Shown here: piece by piece, positions 11,110 through 24,008 of the stretch
Numbering within the stretch: the first letter of the stretch is position 1
How the letters are laid out: each line of letters opens with the position of its first letter
Assembly: GCA_948567375.1 (NCBI GenBank)
Contig: OX419761.1
Location: 53,880,501 to 53,944,500 of the forward strand
From: Lunularia cruciata
Lineage: Eukaryota > Streptophyta > Marchantiopsida > Lunulariales > Lunulariaceae
DNA: 64,000 nt
Reading direction: 5' to 3'
Program-made: the position numbers and the translations under genes
The notes under the pieces: model-generated
What the model was told of the DNA's origin: nothing
Databases searched by the model: none
The model's input: the letters and a program-made list of their open reading frames with translations, nothing else

Positions 11110-13752
11110 TCATTGACTTTGACCTGCATATCCACGAGAAACACCACTAGTCTCTAGTGCGCAATATATTGCAGATCATCGTTTGATAGTACGATTTTGT
11201 TCAATTCTGTGGTCTGATTCTTGGCATTTGCTTGAGCACTACACCGTCGTTATACTTGAACATCTGTATTAGCGCTCTCGTTATTTGTGCATAAGGTACT
11301 TGTGCTTGACCGTAGCGGGTAAGGGTTTGTTTCAATTCTCCACTTTGTGCAGTACAGCGATGTGGTCTGCGTCTCGCCCCTGAACTCCCTTCTGCTCTTA
11401 ATCGAAAACGCAATCGTGTGCAGTAATGTCAATCTTCAGATGTAGTGCTCACTGCCCGTTAAATCCGAAGGGTTTCAAGAATTGTTTACTCTCCACCTAT
11501 GAAAACAAAGCCAAATTGTAAATAGGGAGATCAACTGGCTGTCTACTGGAAACACGCAAGGTTCCCGTCAGTTGCCATGAAAATAATCTTCGCTGATCAT
11601 TCCTGCATTTCAGAGCCAATACATGTATTGGTTACGAAAGATAGTTAGTCTCTTGTCGTAACTCTTTTCTTTTCGACTAACTATCTTGCCCAGGTATGAT
11701 CTATGTACTGTCTTTCTGTTTCTAAAAGGGAGCAAGATCGGTTCTTGCCACATCAGAGTTGGTACAGAACCTTCAAGAAACTTTTCCCCATTGAGAGTCT
11801 CATTGAATACCTCTATTCAACTCATTCTCCATATCCCTTCAAGTCCCGCCTTCTGATATAACACGGGATTGAAGATTCATAATCCATCGATAGCTTTTCG
11901 AAAGCAACGAATGTTCTGGGTCGGCCCGATCATCTTCTTAAAGTGGTCGAACACTCACCGTTTGGTGCTGAGCCTTTCTGCATAAGAGCATCCACACCAC
12001 ACCGTGGACAGGTTCTCGCTAAAACGAGATAGGACGCCTTATCCTCGTGTTCTGATAGGTCAACTTCTTTCATCAAACACTTCCTTTCCAATCACCGATG
12101 CCACAAGAATCTGGTAATCGCACGTTGATTAATATTCTCCACAATTTCTTCAACATCATATTCACCCATGAATTGTAACTTATACTTCAATGATTGCATG
12201 TATACCAAGATTGCTCAGTCCTGCCCGTTGGAACTGAATGTTTCCTATCCTAGATTTACCGGCTGCCGTTTCAGCTGTAAATCATGCGTCAGACGACACA
12301 CGATCCTAAACTCATCCAGATAACGACTTTCAGTCTGCGGTGCGATCAGTCCCATGTTCAGGTACTGCAAAGGAGTGAGGCTCACTTCCGAGCTACCTAT
12401 TCTAAACTGCCTGGTCCTGACAAGTTATGCTGTATCTCGTGGCAGGAGAGCCACTCAGGATAACGATGACAGTTCATGTGACCAATCTCCGATCCTCCTT
12501 CGTCTGAGACCCTTTGTGTATGTTCACAAAGGGCTTGTTATCCCACACTACCTGCAACTATTGTTAGGTAACCTACTTGCAAAACGTGCTCTCTTTGGTC
12601 CTGGGAACGAGCTAAGACATCAAAGTGGAATTCCATGTGCTGTGATCTTTGATTTCAACTGTGGAGCATGATATCTGCGGGCAAGGAAGGAAATCAATCG
12701 CAGGCATAGCTTCCATTGGAAACAATGTCTTGCCAACGGAGGCTCTGATTTCCAACATTCAACCACGTTATAAGTCCGATTGTACACTGAAGAGCATCTC
12801 AACGTGCTTCTTAAGCAAGAATACCGCACTTGTCTGGGATGTGGCCCTAAGCCAAGTAACCAATGCCCGAAGAAGCGGGAGAAACATAAAGAGCCTTATC
12901 CGCTTCAAAGAGGCACATAATTAAGGGTAAGACTCTCTATGTATTGACTCAGTCTTAAGAAATGAGATACGTCGTTACCTAATAGACATCATGACAGACT
13001 GATTATGTGACACGGGGCAACGATGTTCCCAAAGTTTAGAACCTTGCTGCTGGGTGCTAACCTTACCATTCTAAGACGCATCTGAAAGAAACCCAGACTT
13101 CCTCCCAAAACGTAGGGGCAAAAGTGCTAGAAGGAACTGGTAAAAACTGGGGGACAGTCTCTTTTATTGTGGACTGCCCAAACAAATGTATAGAAAGACG
13201 GAAAGGAAAAGTATACATTCTGTTAACCACCGACTGTCTTTCGCCCGGGGGATTATGCCGAGGAAAGACTTGAAGAAATATCAGTTACAGGACACTATGC
13301 AAACTACGGCAAACTTGGATAATCAGGAAAGCCAGCCCAGGAATTGATTCTAGATAAATGTGCATCCATCAATTATTGACAATCATGCTACATGGAAGGC
13401 CAAACAAGAGCATGCGAGGGCAGGGCTTTTAAGGAATGAAATATCTAAACGTCACATGAGGCCAGGCTAGGCCTGTATGGGCAAGGAAAAAAAACAGCAG
13501 TGGTGGCGGGGTAAATTTTAGCCTGAAGGAAGAGAGTAAGGAATTGAGGGGGAAAGGCAACTGTTGTGTTAGTTTGCGTATCGTGGAGTTGCCATGGAAG
13601 ATGAACTTTAAATAGGAGATGTTAGCTGTGTCGTTTCCCAGAGACTAGCAGACCATGAAGGTTGTTTCTGTTAGCTTGGTCTGCTCAAGCATGGAAACAC
13701 GTCGATGAGTAGATTGGTCCATCTTTTCGAAACTGCCTGTTTATATGCATCT
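11110..13752. other. Intergenic, no supported gene
   Basis: Nothing here reaches the level of a gene call. The minus strand around 11900-12250 reads partly like protein, including a CPRCG motif, but it is broken by stops and has no recognisable domain order. Confidence 0.3.
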
Positions 13753-13952
13753 GCTGGGTCCCAACCAACGCAACCCAGGAGCAGCCTACACTCTAGGACA
13801 ACCATCACCACGGTTCAATCGCAGTTAATAATCTCCTGGTGGACAGATGTGGGCTGGGTCCCAACCAACGCAACCCAGGAGCAGCCTACACCCTAAGGCA
13901 ACCATCACTACGGTTCAATTGCGGTTAACAAGCTCCTAGTGGGCGCGTATAT
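13753..13952. repeat. 100-bp tandem duplication
   Basis: The unit starting gctgggtcccaaccaacgca begins at 13753 and again at 13853, giving a 100-bp period. The copies differ by a few substitutions, mainly transitions. It lies downstream of the 3' end of the MCAT gene. No coding function seen. Confidence 0.85.
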
Positions 13953-14595
13953 GTTATGGGCTGTTCCAGCTGCTTCACTGTTGATTCTAAAATTTTTACT
14001 TTTCCTCTTCGACTGTCTTTCGGGACGTTCAACTGAATCAAGTAAAGAGCGAAGGCCAAAACACTTGAACATCAATTATACGGGACTAGATCAGCCAAAA
14101 CACTGGACTACAATACCAGCAGTAAAGTTGAGAACTTCCGATTGGAATATGTAATATCACACATTTGCATCTACAAAGAGGAAAGGAGACTGGCTTCTGC
14201 TGATCTCCATGGTCGTGGGCATTGAGATTTAAGAGTTTTCATGTACACCAGGAATCGAATCCCATTTTCGTCCTCTAGAAATAGGGTACAATTGTGACAC
14301 AATTAGGACAGAGAAGGTTCTCTACTAAGTGGCTGCTCCTTTACGGATCACTGTCATACTAACGTTGTCATCTCAGCCTTGACAAGCAGTTTCGTAATCC
14401 TCATGAGATGCATGGAGTGAGGCATGATGGCCGGCTCCACAACCGTGCGTACTATAGCCAGCTCAATCCTGGAGTTGAAGGGCGGCTTCAACTGACATAA
14501 CACCTCGTTTTCGAAGGTGTTTTGAGGTCATGACCCCAGCAAAAATGATAGAAAAAAGCATTTGGATGTGCGTTCTAGTGGGAGGGATAAGTTCC

Positions 14596-17500
14596 CTAGA
14601 CGCTAATATTTTCAATTGGTGATGTCTTATTGATCCTCTTCATGATTCCCGCGATAACCTGTTGAAAGAAACACAGATCCCAGGGTAAATACTAACATCT
14701 ATACAAATCAGGACGTAATTTGGGTTCAAAGGGCTAGTTGGACATTATACCGTCGACATCTGAGTTCAACTAGCATAGCTATTTCTTGCACTGCTGAAAT
14801 GACGGACACAACCAAGTGGAGGTGTCTCTTGCAAGCACAACTGAGAACTGGGAAATGGCCAACGTCACTTGGACCTCATAAGTATGCAGAAGTACTGATA
14901 GATACAAAAACCCCCAAATGAAGAAGTACATCTTGTTAGTGGAAAACGTCCTCACGCCATACCTTGCCAGGGCCTAATTCGTAGCTGTTCTGTAATCCTC
15001 TATCCAGAATGCTCTTGAGAGAATTTTCCCACATAACTGGGGAGGTCACCTGCACATTGGAGCCGAACCATGATGAATTTCAAGGACGAGTGAAGTCCCA
15101 GGCTTACATGGGGAAATGGAATGAACGTGGTCATTACATCGTATTGTAAAGGGAGAACTTGCTTGTACTTACAGAATAACTGTCTACGCAAGGAATGTGA
15201 AGTAGCTAGTAAGAGGTGAGAGACGCTGGATGGTCTATATCTAAAACCCAACGAAGGGAACTGTGCCATCAAGTCTACTGGTAACATGGAAAGATGAAGA
15301 TAATCGATACTAACCTGCCTTGCCAGGATCTGCTTGATCGTGGCTGCATCTGAATGTGGCTGAGCATCGACGTTAGAAATGACAGGAATTCTAGGAGTTC
15401 TCAGTTCTGTTTCTGCAAGAGCAGCCTCTAGCTTTTCAACCGCTGAGCTCATGAAACGAGTATGAAAGGCACCAGCCACTGATAGTCGGACCTGCCAAAA
15501 GCAGCACATTCATCACTAAGAATAAGTAAAGGGTGGCGACACCAAGATAATGAGGTTTTACTTACAGCAGAGAAATTACCTGAAGCTGCTCACTGCATCA
15601 CAAAGATGCATGCATGTATATTTGACATGTACCCCATGTACAGTATTCTTGACTTAATGATTAACGGGATCAGAAGCCGCTGGTAGAACGGGGGATCCAC
15701 ACCCACTTAGGACGAAACCTTTGCAAACCAATGACATGCTAATCTAAGCAAGTAAATACGTGCAAGCAAGTAGAAATTGACAAAGAACACACGATCCAAA
15801 TCCATGCAAAGCAGAAATGAAGATTGACACATTCCATGAACACATATGGCATTCAAATATCTAGAGATGTATGCAGCATCTAATGCCTTCGCGAGCAACG
15901 CGATGCGAAAAATCAGGGAATGATTTTAAAGGAAAGGAAAACCACCGACCAAGCAGTATAGTTGACTACAGTACCCGTCTACTCGGTCAAATTAATGTAG
16001 GTAAGCAAAGAGCTTACAGTCATGCGAGCTTTGAAGGATTTTGCTTTAGCTTCAAGTGCTTCGATACCCTTGACACCTCCAGATACGGCATAGTTGCCCT
16101 GTTACAAGTACACTCTTAGAAAGTCACAAGGAAAAACTGCTCATAATATGCTGTTTACGGCTGGTCTAAGAACAGAAGGCTCTGGCATCCTTTAGCAAAA
16201 CAGTACGTCACGCTGTATTGGCAATCCAGCAATTGTACCAACACACAATGTGAACCAGGGTGGATCACTTCGGCATCCCTTATCATTGTAGCCCCATAGC
16301 CCAGGATAATCAACTCACCTGACGTACATGAAAGGAGGTGAGATGAGAAGCTTACAGGACAAAGAAAGTTGGCAATCTGCACTTTCTCATCTTCACTGAC
16401 TTCCTCATTGGCAGCTTCACAAAGAGCAGCTACTTTGTCCGAGTCCAATCCTATCACGCTGCACATTGCACTTGGTGCGGCATCTGCTGCTGCCTGCGAT
16501 GACCAATCGATTAGAGGCTACGCGTAAACTTACCAGGCATCTTTCTGCTAAGCTTAAATCTCAAAACTATCTACTGCTACTTCAAGCACAGATTGAAGAC
16601 CGGTAGAGAGCAACCAACATAATATGAGGGTAATGGGAGCAAAAGCCGCTAGCAGAACGGATGATCAAAATCCAATTAGGACCGAACCGATGAAACAGAA
16701 GACAAGCAGATTGAAGCAAGGAAATACATGCAGGAGTTATATAGATCAGCCAACATATGCTACATCTGACGTTAATGCAGTTCCATTCTTCAAAACCATT
16801 ACTCTAATACCTGCATTGCTTCCCCGCGAAGCTTCACAAGCTTTAGTCCATCCTCGAAACTGCAATGAAGAAAAAATCTCGATGAGTTCGAGTTTGCTTT
16901 GCTGATTGGAAGAAACTTGGCTGGTGATTAGTTGAGCTATATTTTCTACAATTGTAAAAGAGGAGCTGATCGCTTAGCAGATAATTCCTATACGCGAAGT
17001 GAGTTTCAAATACAGACTTGTCCTGTTCCAGTTGAAGCGTTTGGAAGACTATGTGTTCGTTAAGTAAAATAATCTTTAGATTCCACTATCGGACGAAGCA
17101 CACTACTGAAACTGAGGATGAAAACTTGAATGGGGTACAGCATGTCCGGCTATAATACTTCCGGGGAAAATCAACGAATGACCAAGAACAGAAAGAGTGT
17201 GAGGAAAATCATTCCGCTAACCTGAATGCTCCAGCAAAAGCAAGAGCTGTGTATTCTCCGAGACTCAAGCCACAAGTTACGTCCACGGAGTCTATAATGG
17301 CTTGTCCACCTTCTTGGGCTCTCAAAGCTTCCACGGCGGCGAGGCTTGCAACATAAATAGCAGGCTGGGGCACGTCATGCAAAAGTTTTGAACCAAAATT
17401 TTTCCGTTAGTACAAGAATCGGCTCAAAGTGCTCGGCTCCACATCTCTCAGGATAAACCCGGTATCTGAAGGAAGATGGGGGTGGACTCCCAACAGTACA

Positions 17501-18972
17501 TTATAACTCCATGAACCAAAATCCTGATTGTGCACAAAGCAGCTGAAGGAATGAACTAGGAAGGGATGGGGAACGACTCAGAAACCTAAACACTTAGTCC
17601 CTCATTGGACGCTTCCGCAAGAGGATCGATTACGAGCGAGGAGAAGGGAAGAGTGGTTCCGGATAATCTGTATAGGCTTCAATTCGACAGATATTAGATA
17701 TGTACCTGGCTGATAACTGTCGAGTCCAATTTCTCCTTTGGCCCATTTACGCACACGTCCAGGAGGTCATACCTGCTCAGATGGGCAAAACACTGAAATA
17801 TATATAAGAATAGCTGGAATGTTTTGGATCAAGGTCACCACATCCAGATGGTAGGAATCATGGGAAGAATTACAAAGACGGGAATTGCGTGGATGAAAAG
17901 CCACATTGAGTAGATTGCGATGTCATAAACTGATTTTGTAGTTATGGAACGGCCTAGGTTGATCCGGTAATATCCTCTGTTCTTTCGAAGAGGAATCCCT
18001 ACGTACCCAAGAATTTCGTTGGCTTTAGCAAAAAGAGCGGCAGCAGCTGGAACGCTTGCAGCATCTTTGCCCATCCCTACTGCTTGGGCACCCTGAATTG
18101 AACAACTTGTATCAGAAATGGAGTGGTAGGTGTTTGACTGTTTGATTACGGAAATGCACGTTCGACGTCGTTAAGGAACAAAACGGCTTGTAAGCAGATA
18201 TAGCCGAACACTTCCTGACAGAAAAGTAAAGACTGGACAGGAAAGATTCTCCATCAAGGAGAGCCTAGAACCATGACAGGTAAATCAAGCAACATGATGA
18301 ATCCTGCTGTGATATCCAGACAAAGAGGAAAAAAATCAACAGCCTACTTCAAAACGAAAAAGGCATGACGATTAATTTGAGAGTCAGGTTGCAAGAATTC
18401 GGAAACTCGTAACCAATTTGAGAAAGAGGTTTCCTGATTTAGTTAGAATGAACTTAACATAAACCGGTAAGTCAAATCATCTCACTTTCTGACTGTGGGA
18501 TTGGAGGCGAGAGCCAGGCAAATCGAATCTCGTCTTCGGCAGGCAAAATGCATTGTACATCCATGCCACGACAACGAAGAAGAGAGAAGAAAAATGCAGT
18601 ATCTACACCAAGTAATAATTCAACTAGATATGAGCTCGCAGCCGCAGATGCCACGAGGAACGTAAAGATTGTAACCATTACCTGTCCAGGGAACAGAAAG
18701 GCGGTTGAGGGCTTGTAGTCAGCGAACAATGCATCACTTGTGGTGTTCTCCGTGCTCACACTGACACTCATACGCACCACTGCACATCTATGTGTTGTCT
18801 TGTTGAAGCTCTGTTTCAAACGCTGTACTCTGACGCCTTCCAGAGTATGTGAAGGCTTAACATGTGAGAAAGAGCGAGGAAATACAGGATTGGGGCCCTG
18901 GAAAGACGACCGTGCAGCTGTCACTGATGATACCTTGCCCACTGCAGAAACCATCATCGTCATGGTAGCCAT
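14596..18972 (-). CDS. MCAT: Plastid malonyl-CoA:ACP transacylase, ten exons
   Basis: FabD-type enzyme that moves malonyl from CoA to acyl carrier protein for plastid type II fatty acid synthesis. Exons in reading order: 18682-18972, 18007-18092, 17706-17772, 17222-17364, 16811-16859, 16356-16493, 16018-16098, 15315-15491, 14963-15049, 14596-14658. All introns are GT-AG and the frame closes to 393 residues, the usual plant length. About 65 N-terminal residues, rich in Ser/Thr/basic and poor in acidic residues, look like a chloroplast transit peptide. FPGQG spans exons 1-2. The nucleophile Ser182 is in GLSLGEY, malonate-binding Arg207 in KLRGEAM, catalytic His295 in AGAFHT, and GPGK lies near the C-terminus. 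The start MATMTMMV at 18972 has a good context (aaaATGG); an in-frame ATG at 19023 exists but would precede the transit peptide. The sequence closely follows angiosperm MCAT and all key residues are intact. Confidence 0.96.
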
Positions 18973-19960
18973 TTTGTATATCCAAACTTTCTTCGCCAGT
19001 AACCTGTTCAGCACACGGTCCATTTACAAGAATGAGAAAACCCTCATCACAATCTGACATTATCCCTGAAGTTGCTCGATTCCGGACAAAATCCAATGAG
19101 TGGTGTATCATGCACATAGCCAAACTCTGAATGAATGTCTTCCTGTTGAAACACATACAAATCCTGTAATCAACATCTGACAGCAATAAACTAGCAAAAT
19201 ACAGGAAACCAACGAAAGCGAATCCCCCTGTCCTCTCTGTAGCTCGCCTTTACCTGTCAGAATGCCATCGGGGCCTCTCTTTCTCTTCACAACAAAATGT
19301 AGCTCAATCAATCTAAAATTTCAAATTCTCAAACGCATTTCCGACAACAAGAGATCATGAATTTCAATCGCGAAAGATGAGAGAATCCAGGAGATTCTCT
19401 CGTGTCTGAGGTTGCATGAAAATCATAATTCGATTGACTCAAACTCGTCTAACAGAGCATGAAATTCGAATCCAATCCGATCCTACCTTCGAAGGACGTC
19501 CTTCCTCGCTCCGTCAGCAATGATCCGAGACCGACAGGAACAGAGAGATTGGAGAAGATGATGAGCTGCAGACAGTATGGATCGACTGACAACGAGGAGT
19601 TTTCTAGAGGAGATTGAAATCTTCCATCATTAGAAGTTTAAACAGCACTAATCAGCTGATTAGTGCTAATTAGCATGGGACGCTCCGCCAGTCGACGGAT
19701 TCGACGAGGTACTCTTGGATATTGCCACGTGTTCAGCACAAACGAGGCATCGGTGCTTGATCTCGCCCGAGTTTAGACAGGGTTTGGGGTTTTTGCAGTA
19801 AACAGCGGGTTAGTCTTTCATAGGAAATGCACTCACTCTGTCGATGTGGAGTTTGAAGTAGTTTGTTAGTGTACTTTATTTTATTTTATTTTATTTTCTG
19901 GCATGGAACGCCAGCGAAAAAATTGAAAAGCAACATACAGGATAGAGGATATCCTTCCAT
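18973..19960 (-). promoter_or_regulatory. MCAT leader and promoter region
   Basis: This lies between the MCAT start codon and the onset of AT-rich repeat DNA. It contains a perfect 24-bp palindrome (19644-19667), a G-box core CACGTG at 19726-19731, and a (TTTTA)n microsatellite at about 19875-19897. A 5' untranslated intron is possible but not demonstrated. Regulatory roles are inferred from position only. Confidence 0.4.
19644..19667. repeat. Perfect 24-bp palindrome upstream of MCAT
   Basis: The arm agcactaatcag (19644-19655) is followed without spacer by its exact reverse complement (19656-19667). It lies about 670 bp upstream of the MCAT start. It might be a dimeric transcription-factor site or a chance palindrome. 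Confidence 0.9.
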
Positions 19961-22149
19961 TCTTTGAATAAGAGGAAGATCACAACCAACACCTCATGAG
20001 CTTTATCGCCGGATATAAAAATGTTGATCATTCTAATTATATCATTCTGCCACTAAGTGGTATCTCTAAATCAATTCACATACTAGACTAAATCATTAAA
20101 TTAAATGATTCATGAAATCTTCTTCACATGCCTCCCTCTTACATTGTGGTTATTTAAGGTTTTCTCTTGCATCTTGTCAAAGTAAGTAGAATTAGGGTTG
20201 ATCCGGGAGGGCAGTTTAGGAAGTTCTAGCATTAAGGTCCAATTAGCTGGAGGGTTCAAGAGGTTGAATCCTCTTTTCTTAAAATATTGTACCATATGAA
20301 TCATGCTTAGTAAAGTGTGGTATATAAACATAAATATAAATAAATAATTATTTAATTATTTATAGATTTTAGGTTTGAGCAAATATATACAAAGTGATGG
20401 AGAATGTTCATTTTTGTTAGAGATAAACCATGCTCTTTGAAGCGTCAAAAATTTAGGATGTTCTTCTTTGCGTAGTAGTGGTTCTTCCAAAAAAAGAAAT
20501 AAAAAACCACTTGTTCTACTTAAAACGAAGTCTTCTACTAATGTGGAAGGTCATTGTTATATGTGATAGACTTTTTTCAAGGAATCACACTCCTTTTAAA
20601 GGAAATTCATCACATAAGTTGTAAAGGTTTCTTTTATGCATTTCACATAAGAAAGCTTTGGGGAATGAAGTTTAGATTCGAATGAGTGTCTTGAGATTGA
20701 ATCTAAATCAATAGTAAACTTTGTTTGGGGAATCAGACTTGTTGAAAGTGTTTCTCCTCAAACCATACTTGATGGAGATGTTTGTATTTAAAGTGGGACA
20801 CCCACTTTCACTAATTAGCAGATTTTTGCTAGAGTACCAAGATCGTTTCAAGAGTGTTTATCCTTTCAAACGAGTGGTAATTTTATCTAGCAAAGCACCA
20901 ACTTCAAAGGAACCACTAAGTTCATTTGAAAACTAAAATCCAGTTAATAAACATAAATTCTCACATTATATAAAAGAATTTGAATAAATTACATGTTCCA
21001 ATTTGATGTTTATTTAGATAAATCAGATGTGAGCTGTAGAGTGTAAGCGACTCGACTGTTCTAGACTTGCAGAGAATACAACATTCCAAGTTCATACAAT
21101 ATTAAATAATTCGACTGGGTCGTCGAAAGTAATTCAACGACCACTTGGATTTATACTTGGGTTAAGGAGATGTGGAGAGGTTTATAAGTACTATATTTAC
21201 TATCAATTTTATTGACGCTTATAAATTTCAGAATAAATATAAAATTTTGCAACATAAAATTTTGAAATTAAAACAGAATATGAATAACCTCCCTTTTCCT
21301 CTTTCCCTTTCTCTATAACTTACTAGCTTAGCTTAATTATACAATAAGTTAGAGTATTTTTATCCTAGATTGATTCTAAATGATAGAACATAAAAGATTA
21401 ACTTGTGTACTAAAATTATGATAAGGTGCTAAAAATTATTTTGTTGTAGTGGAAAAATCCAAAGAAATGACCGCCAAAGGATAGAGAGGCATCAGGCATC
21501 GAAGAAGTAATCCATCGGACTTTGCTACCAAAAGTTGGGTACATTCATACTATAAACCCAAACAGTTGGGGCACTTTGGAGCGTTTACAATTTGAGCCTA
21601 AAAATAAGTCAAACTTGAACTGAAAGTCAACGAATGACTACCGTAAATCTTTACTGAGATCATTAAAACCAAAGCAGTGGATTCTTCACTCTTCATTTAG
21701 TGGATTCACCACTAGATTCACTTGACATTACATTTTAAGTGTTGAAGTCTATGTCTTTGTACTTTGAGTATATAGACTTTGATAAAAGAAAAAAATAGAA
21801 AAATAAAAGACCTATTTAATACGTTGATGTATGTGAATTAGTACCAAGCTATAAATACCAAAAGTATGGTATTATACAAGCTTCAAAAGTAGACTAATTT
21901 ACATGATCTATATATCAATTTTGGAACTGATATATATAATCTAATTTTTATTGTTGCAACCTAGTGTCAATCAAAATGTGACATAATGGTAAAAAAAAGT
22001 CATTCTCGTGAGGATATGGTCGTAAATGATTAGAAGTGAAGAGAATTATCACTATCTTATAGTTTTTTATTATTTCTTATTTAACCTCTTGGGCAAAACT
22101 ACTCACAAAACACAATGTCATCCCCTATGGCGCACTATGAAAAACAAAA
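19961..22149. other. AT-rich repeat DNA, no gene recognised
   Basis: The base composition changes abruptly to AT-rich at about 19.96 kb. Short open frames (20110-20331 -, 20721-20936 +) have no recognisable content. It is probably decayed mobile DNA, but I cannot name an element. Confidence 0.4.
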
Positions 22150-23262
22150 ACAAATCTCTTTCACTATAAATCTATTTCAAATTATTCCTAAAGGTGATGA
22201 CTCACTTCACACAAAAGGCTACCATTACAAAGGTTGTGCACTTCCTAGAAGCCACAACTCCAAAGGAGTCTTTGTATTGATCTACTGATGTGCCTTTTGT
22301 TTCCATTGTACTTTCAATGCTTCAGGTTAGCCAAAACCCTTACATACATTGCCTTGCTTCTTTGGAGCCACAAGGATGTCCCAAACAAAAGCAAATGTCC
22401 TCCTACACTCAAGTGCTTCCATTCCTACTTTGAGGCTCCTCATCACTACTCAACAAAATTATCCAATCAATACTTAATGTGCAGATGAAAAGCAACACAG
22501 AGTTTAAAAGGTCCCTTTGCTAATTTACTCAATTATCTCAAAGTGAACTCAATTTACATTGGGCTTAAGTCTTAAAGCTTCTCAAGCTCAACCTCAAAGG
22601 GATCTAACAAGTGGGGTCTCCCAAAGATCTCGTGTTTGCATCTAAGCTATACAATGCTAATCCTAACTTCCTACCTTATCATATCCTTATGCAGTTTAAT
22701 TAAATATACCTTTTATGTCAAGGAAGGTGTCAAATTTTCCACTGTAAAATTGTATCTGCCATTTGACTTTAACTCCAAAGTCTTTGGCTACAAATATTTC
22801 TTACCACCATAAAGGTGTTTCTATCCAAAGGTCTTCCTCTACAAAGATGTGCTACACACCATCTTCCACTCAAAATATTTTTGTCTATTTGAGCCTTTGG
22901 CTATATGTGTCCTATGATCCAAAGGTTTTTGACTACAAAGATATTTGTGTACCCTATTATAAAGAACTACCTTTGCCTCTAAAGATCCTAATTATTATGT
23001 TTATTTGTCCTCTTATAGTTTGCAAATTGGAAACGTAGTTTGTTTGTGGACTCTACAAACTTTAGACCAATGTAGTCCTTCAATCACACCACCAACTGAT
23101 GCTATTTATCATTAGAGTATACCTGTGCCTCTAAAGTCTGAATTTGCAACTTCAACTTGTGGAGTTTGGTACAATGCAACCTCTCTTATACCATCTTCTC
23201 CACAAGGTTCACCAATTGGTCCCTTGTCTCCTCCATCTATTGGAGTATCTTCATTCACTACT

Positions 23263-24008
23263 TGTAATACCACAAGCTAGCCATATGATCTAGATGTGAA
23301 ATTTGGTTTGGTAACATCTAGAATGATGCTATACATGATGGTCAAAATAGATCAGATAGAAGTATCACCAAAAGAGTACCTCTACTAATAGAGCAAAAAC
23401 CAAAATAGACTTGAGAACCTTAGAACCAATAGCTAGACATATGATTTAAAGGTGAGAATTGGTTTGGTAACATCTGGAAGGATGTTACACATGATGGACT
23501 AAACAGATCAGAAAGAGGTATCACCAAAAGGGGACTTCTACTAATAGAGTAGGAACCAAAATATGCCTGAAATCTTTGAAGGCAATTTTGGAGGCCTAAA
23601 CGGATGAATTAGGCCTCAAAAATGTTCAAACTCTCCCTCCCTCCCTCCTTGTGATGAAGGAAAGGCTGGCCTTCCCCTCCCACCTGGTTTGTCTCATCTA
23701 GAGCTTTCCAACGGTACCTTACGTGATTCTGAGACTCCTACAGGAAGATTCCCTAAAAGATTCCCTCCGGTCAAAGCTTGTTTGACCAACCAGATAGGAC
23801 CTAGACCGACATGTCACCCATCCAAGTAAGTAATCCAAGGGTGGAGCTTGATGACATGTCACCTATCTGTGTGCCTAATCCTATGGTGGAGCTTCCGTGG
23901 AGGAGATCCTCTTTGTCTATATAATAAAGAGAAGGTGCTCCTTTGGAGCACCGAATGTTGAGTGTGTAATCTGTGTTTTCTCTCTTCTCTTGTCCTCAGA
24001 GTATTGCA
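23263..24008 (+). mobile_element. Solo LTR of the F family with 5-bp TSD
   Basis: The sequence runs from TGTAATACC to GTATTGCA and matches the LTR of gypsy element F (54692-55320) along its length: accaaaag.g.acttctactaatag, gagctttccaacggtacct, gatgacatgtcacc, ggtgctcctttgg. It is flanked by ctact at 23258-23262 and again at 24009-24013, a perfect 5-bp target duplication, with no internal region. This marks recombination between the two LTRs of a former full element. Its first 156 bp are tandemly duplicated (23276-23431 and about 23432-23587), making it longer than the 629-bp LTR of F. Confidence 0.88.

Noticed and set aside
11900-12260. Minus-strand text with RTCPRCGVDALMQKG resembling a RING/IBR zinc motif
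   Set aside because: Only one half of a zinc cluster, interrupted by stops, and no further Cys/His pairs at the right spacing.
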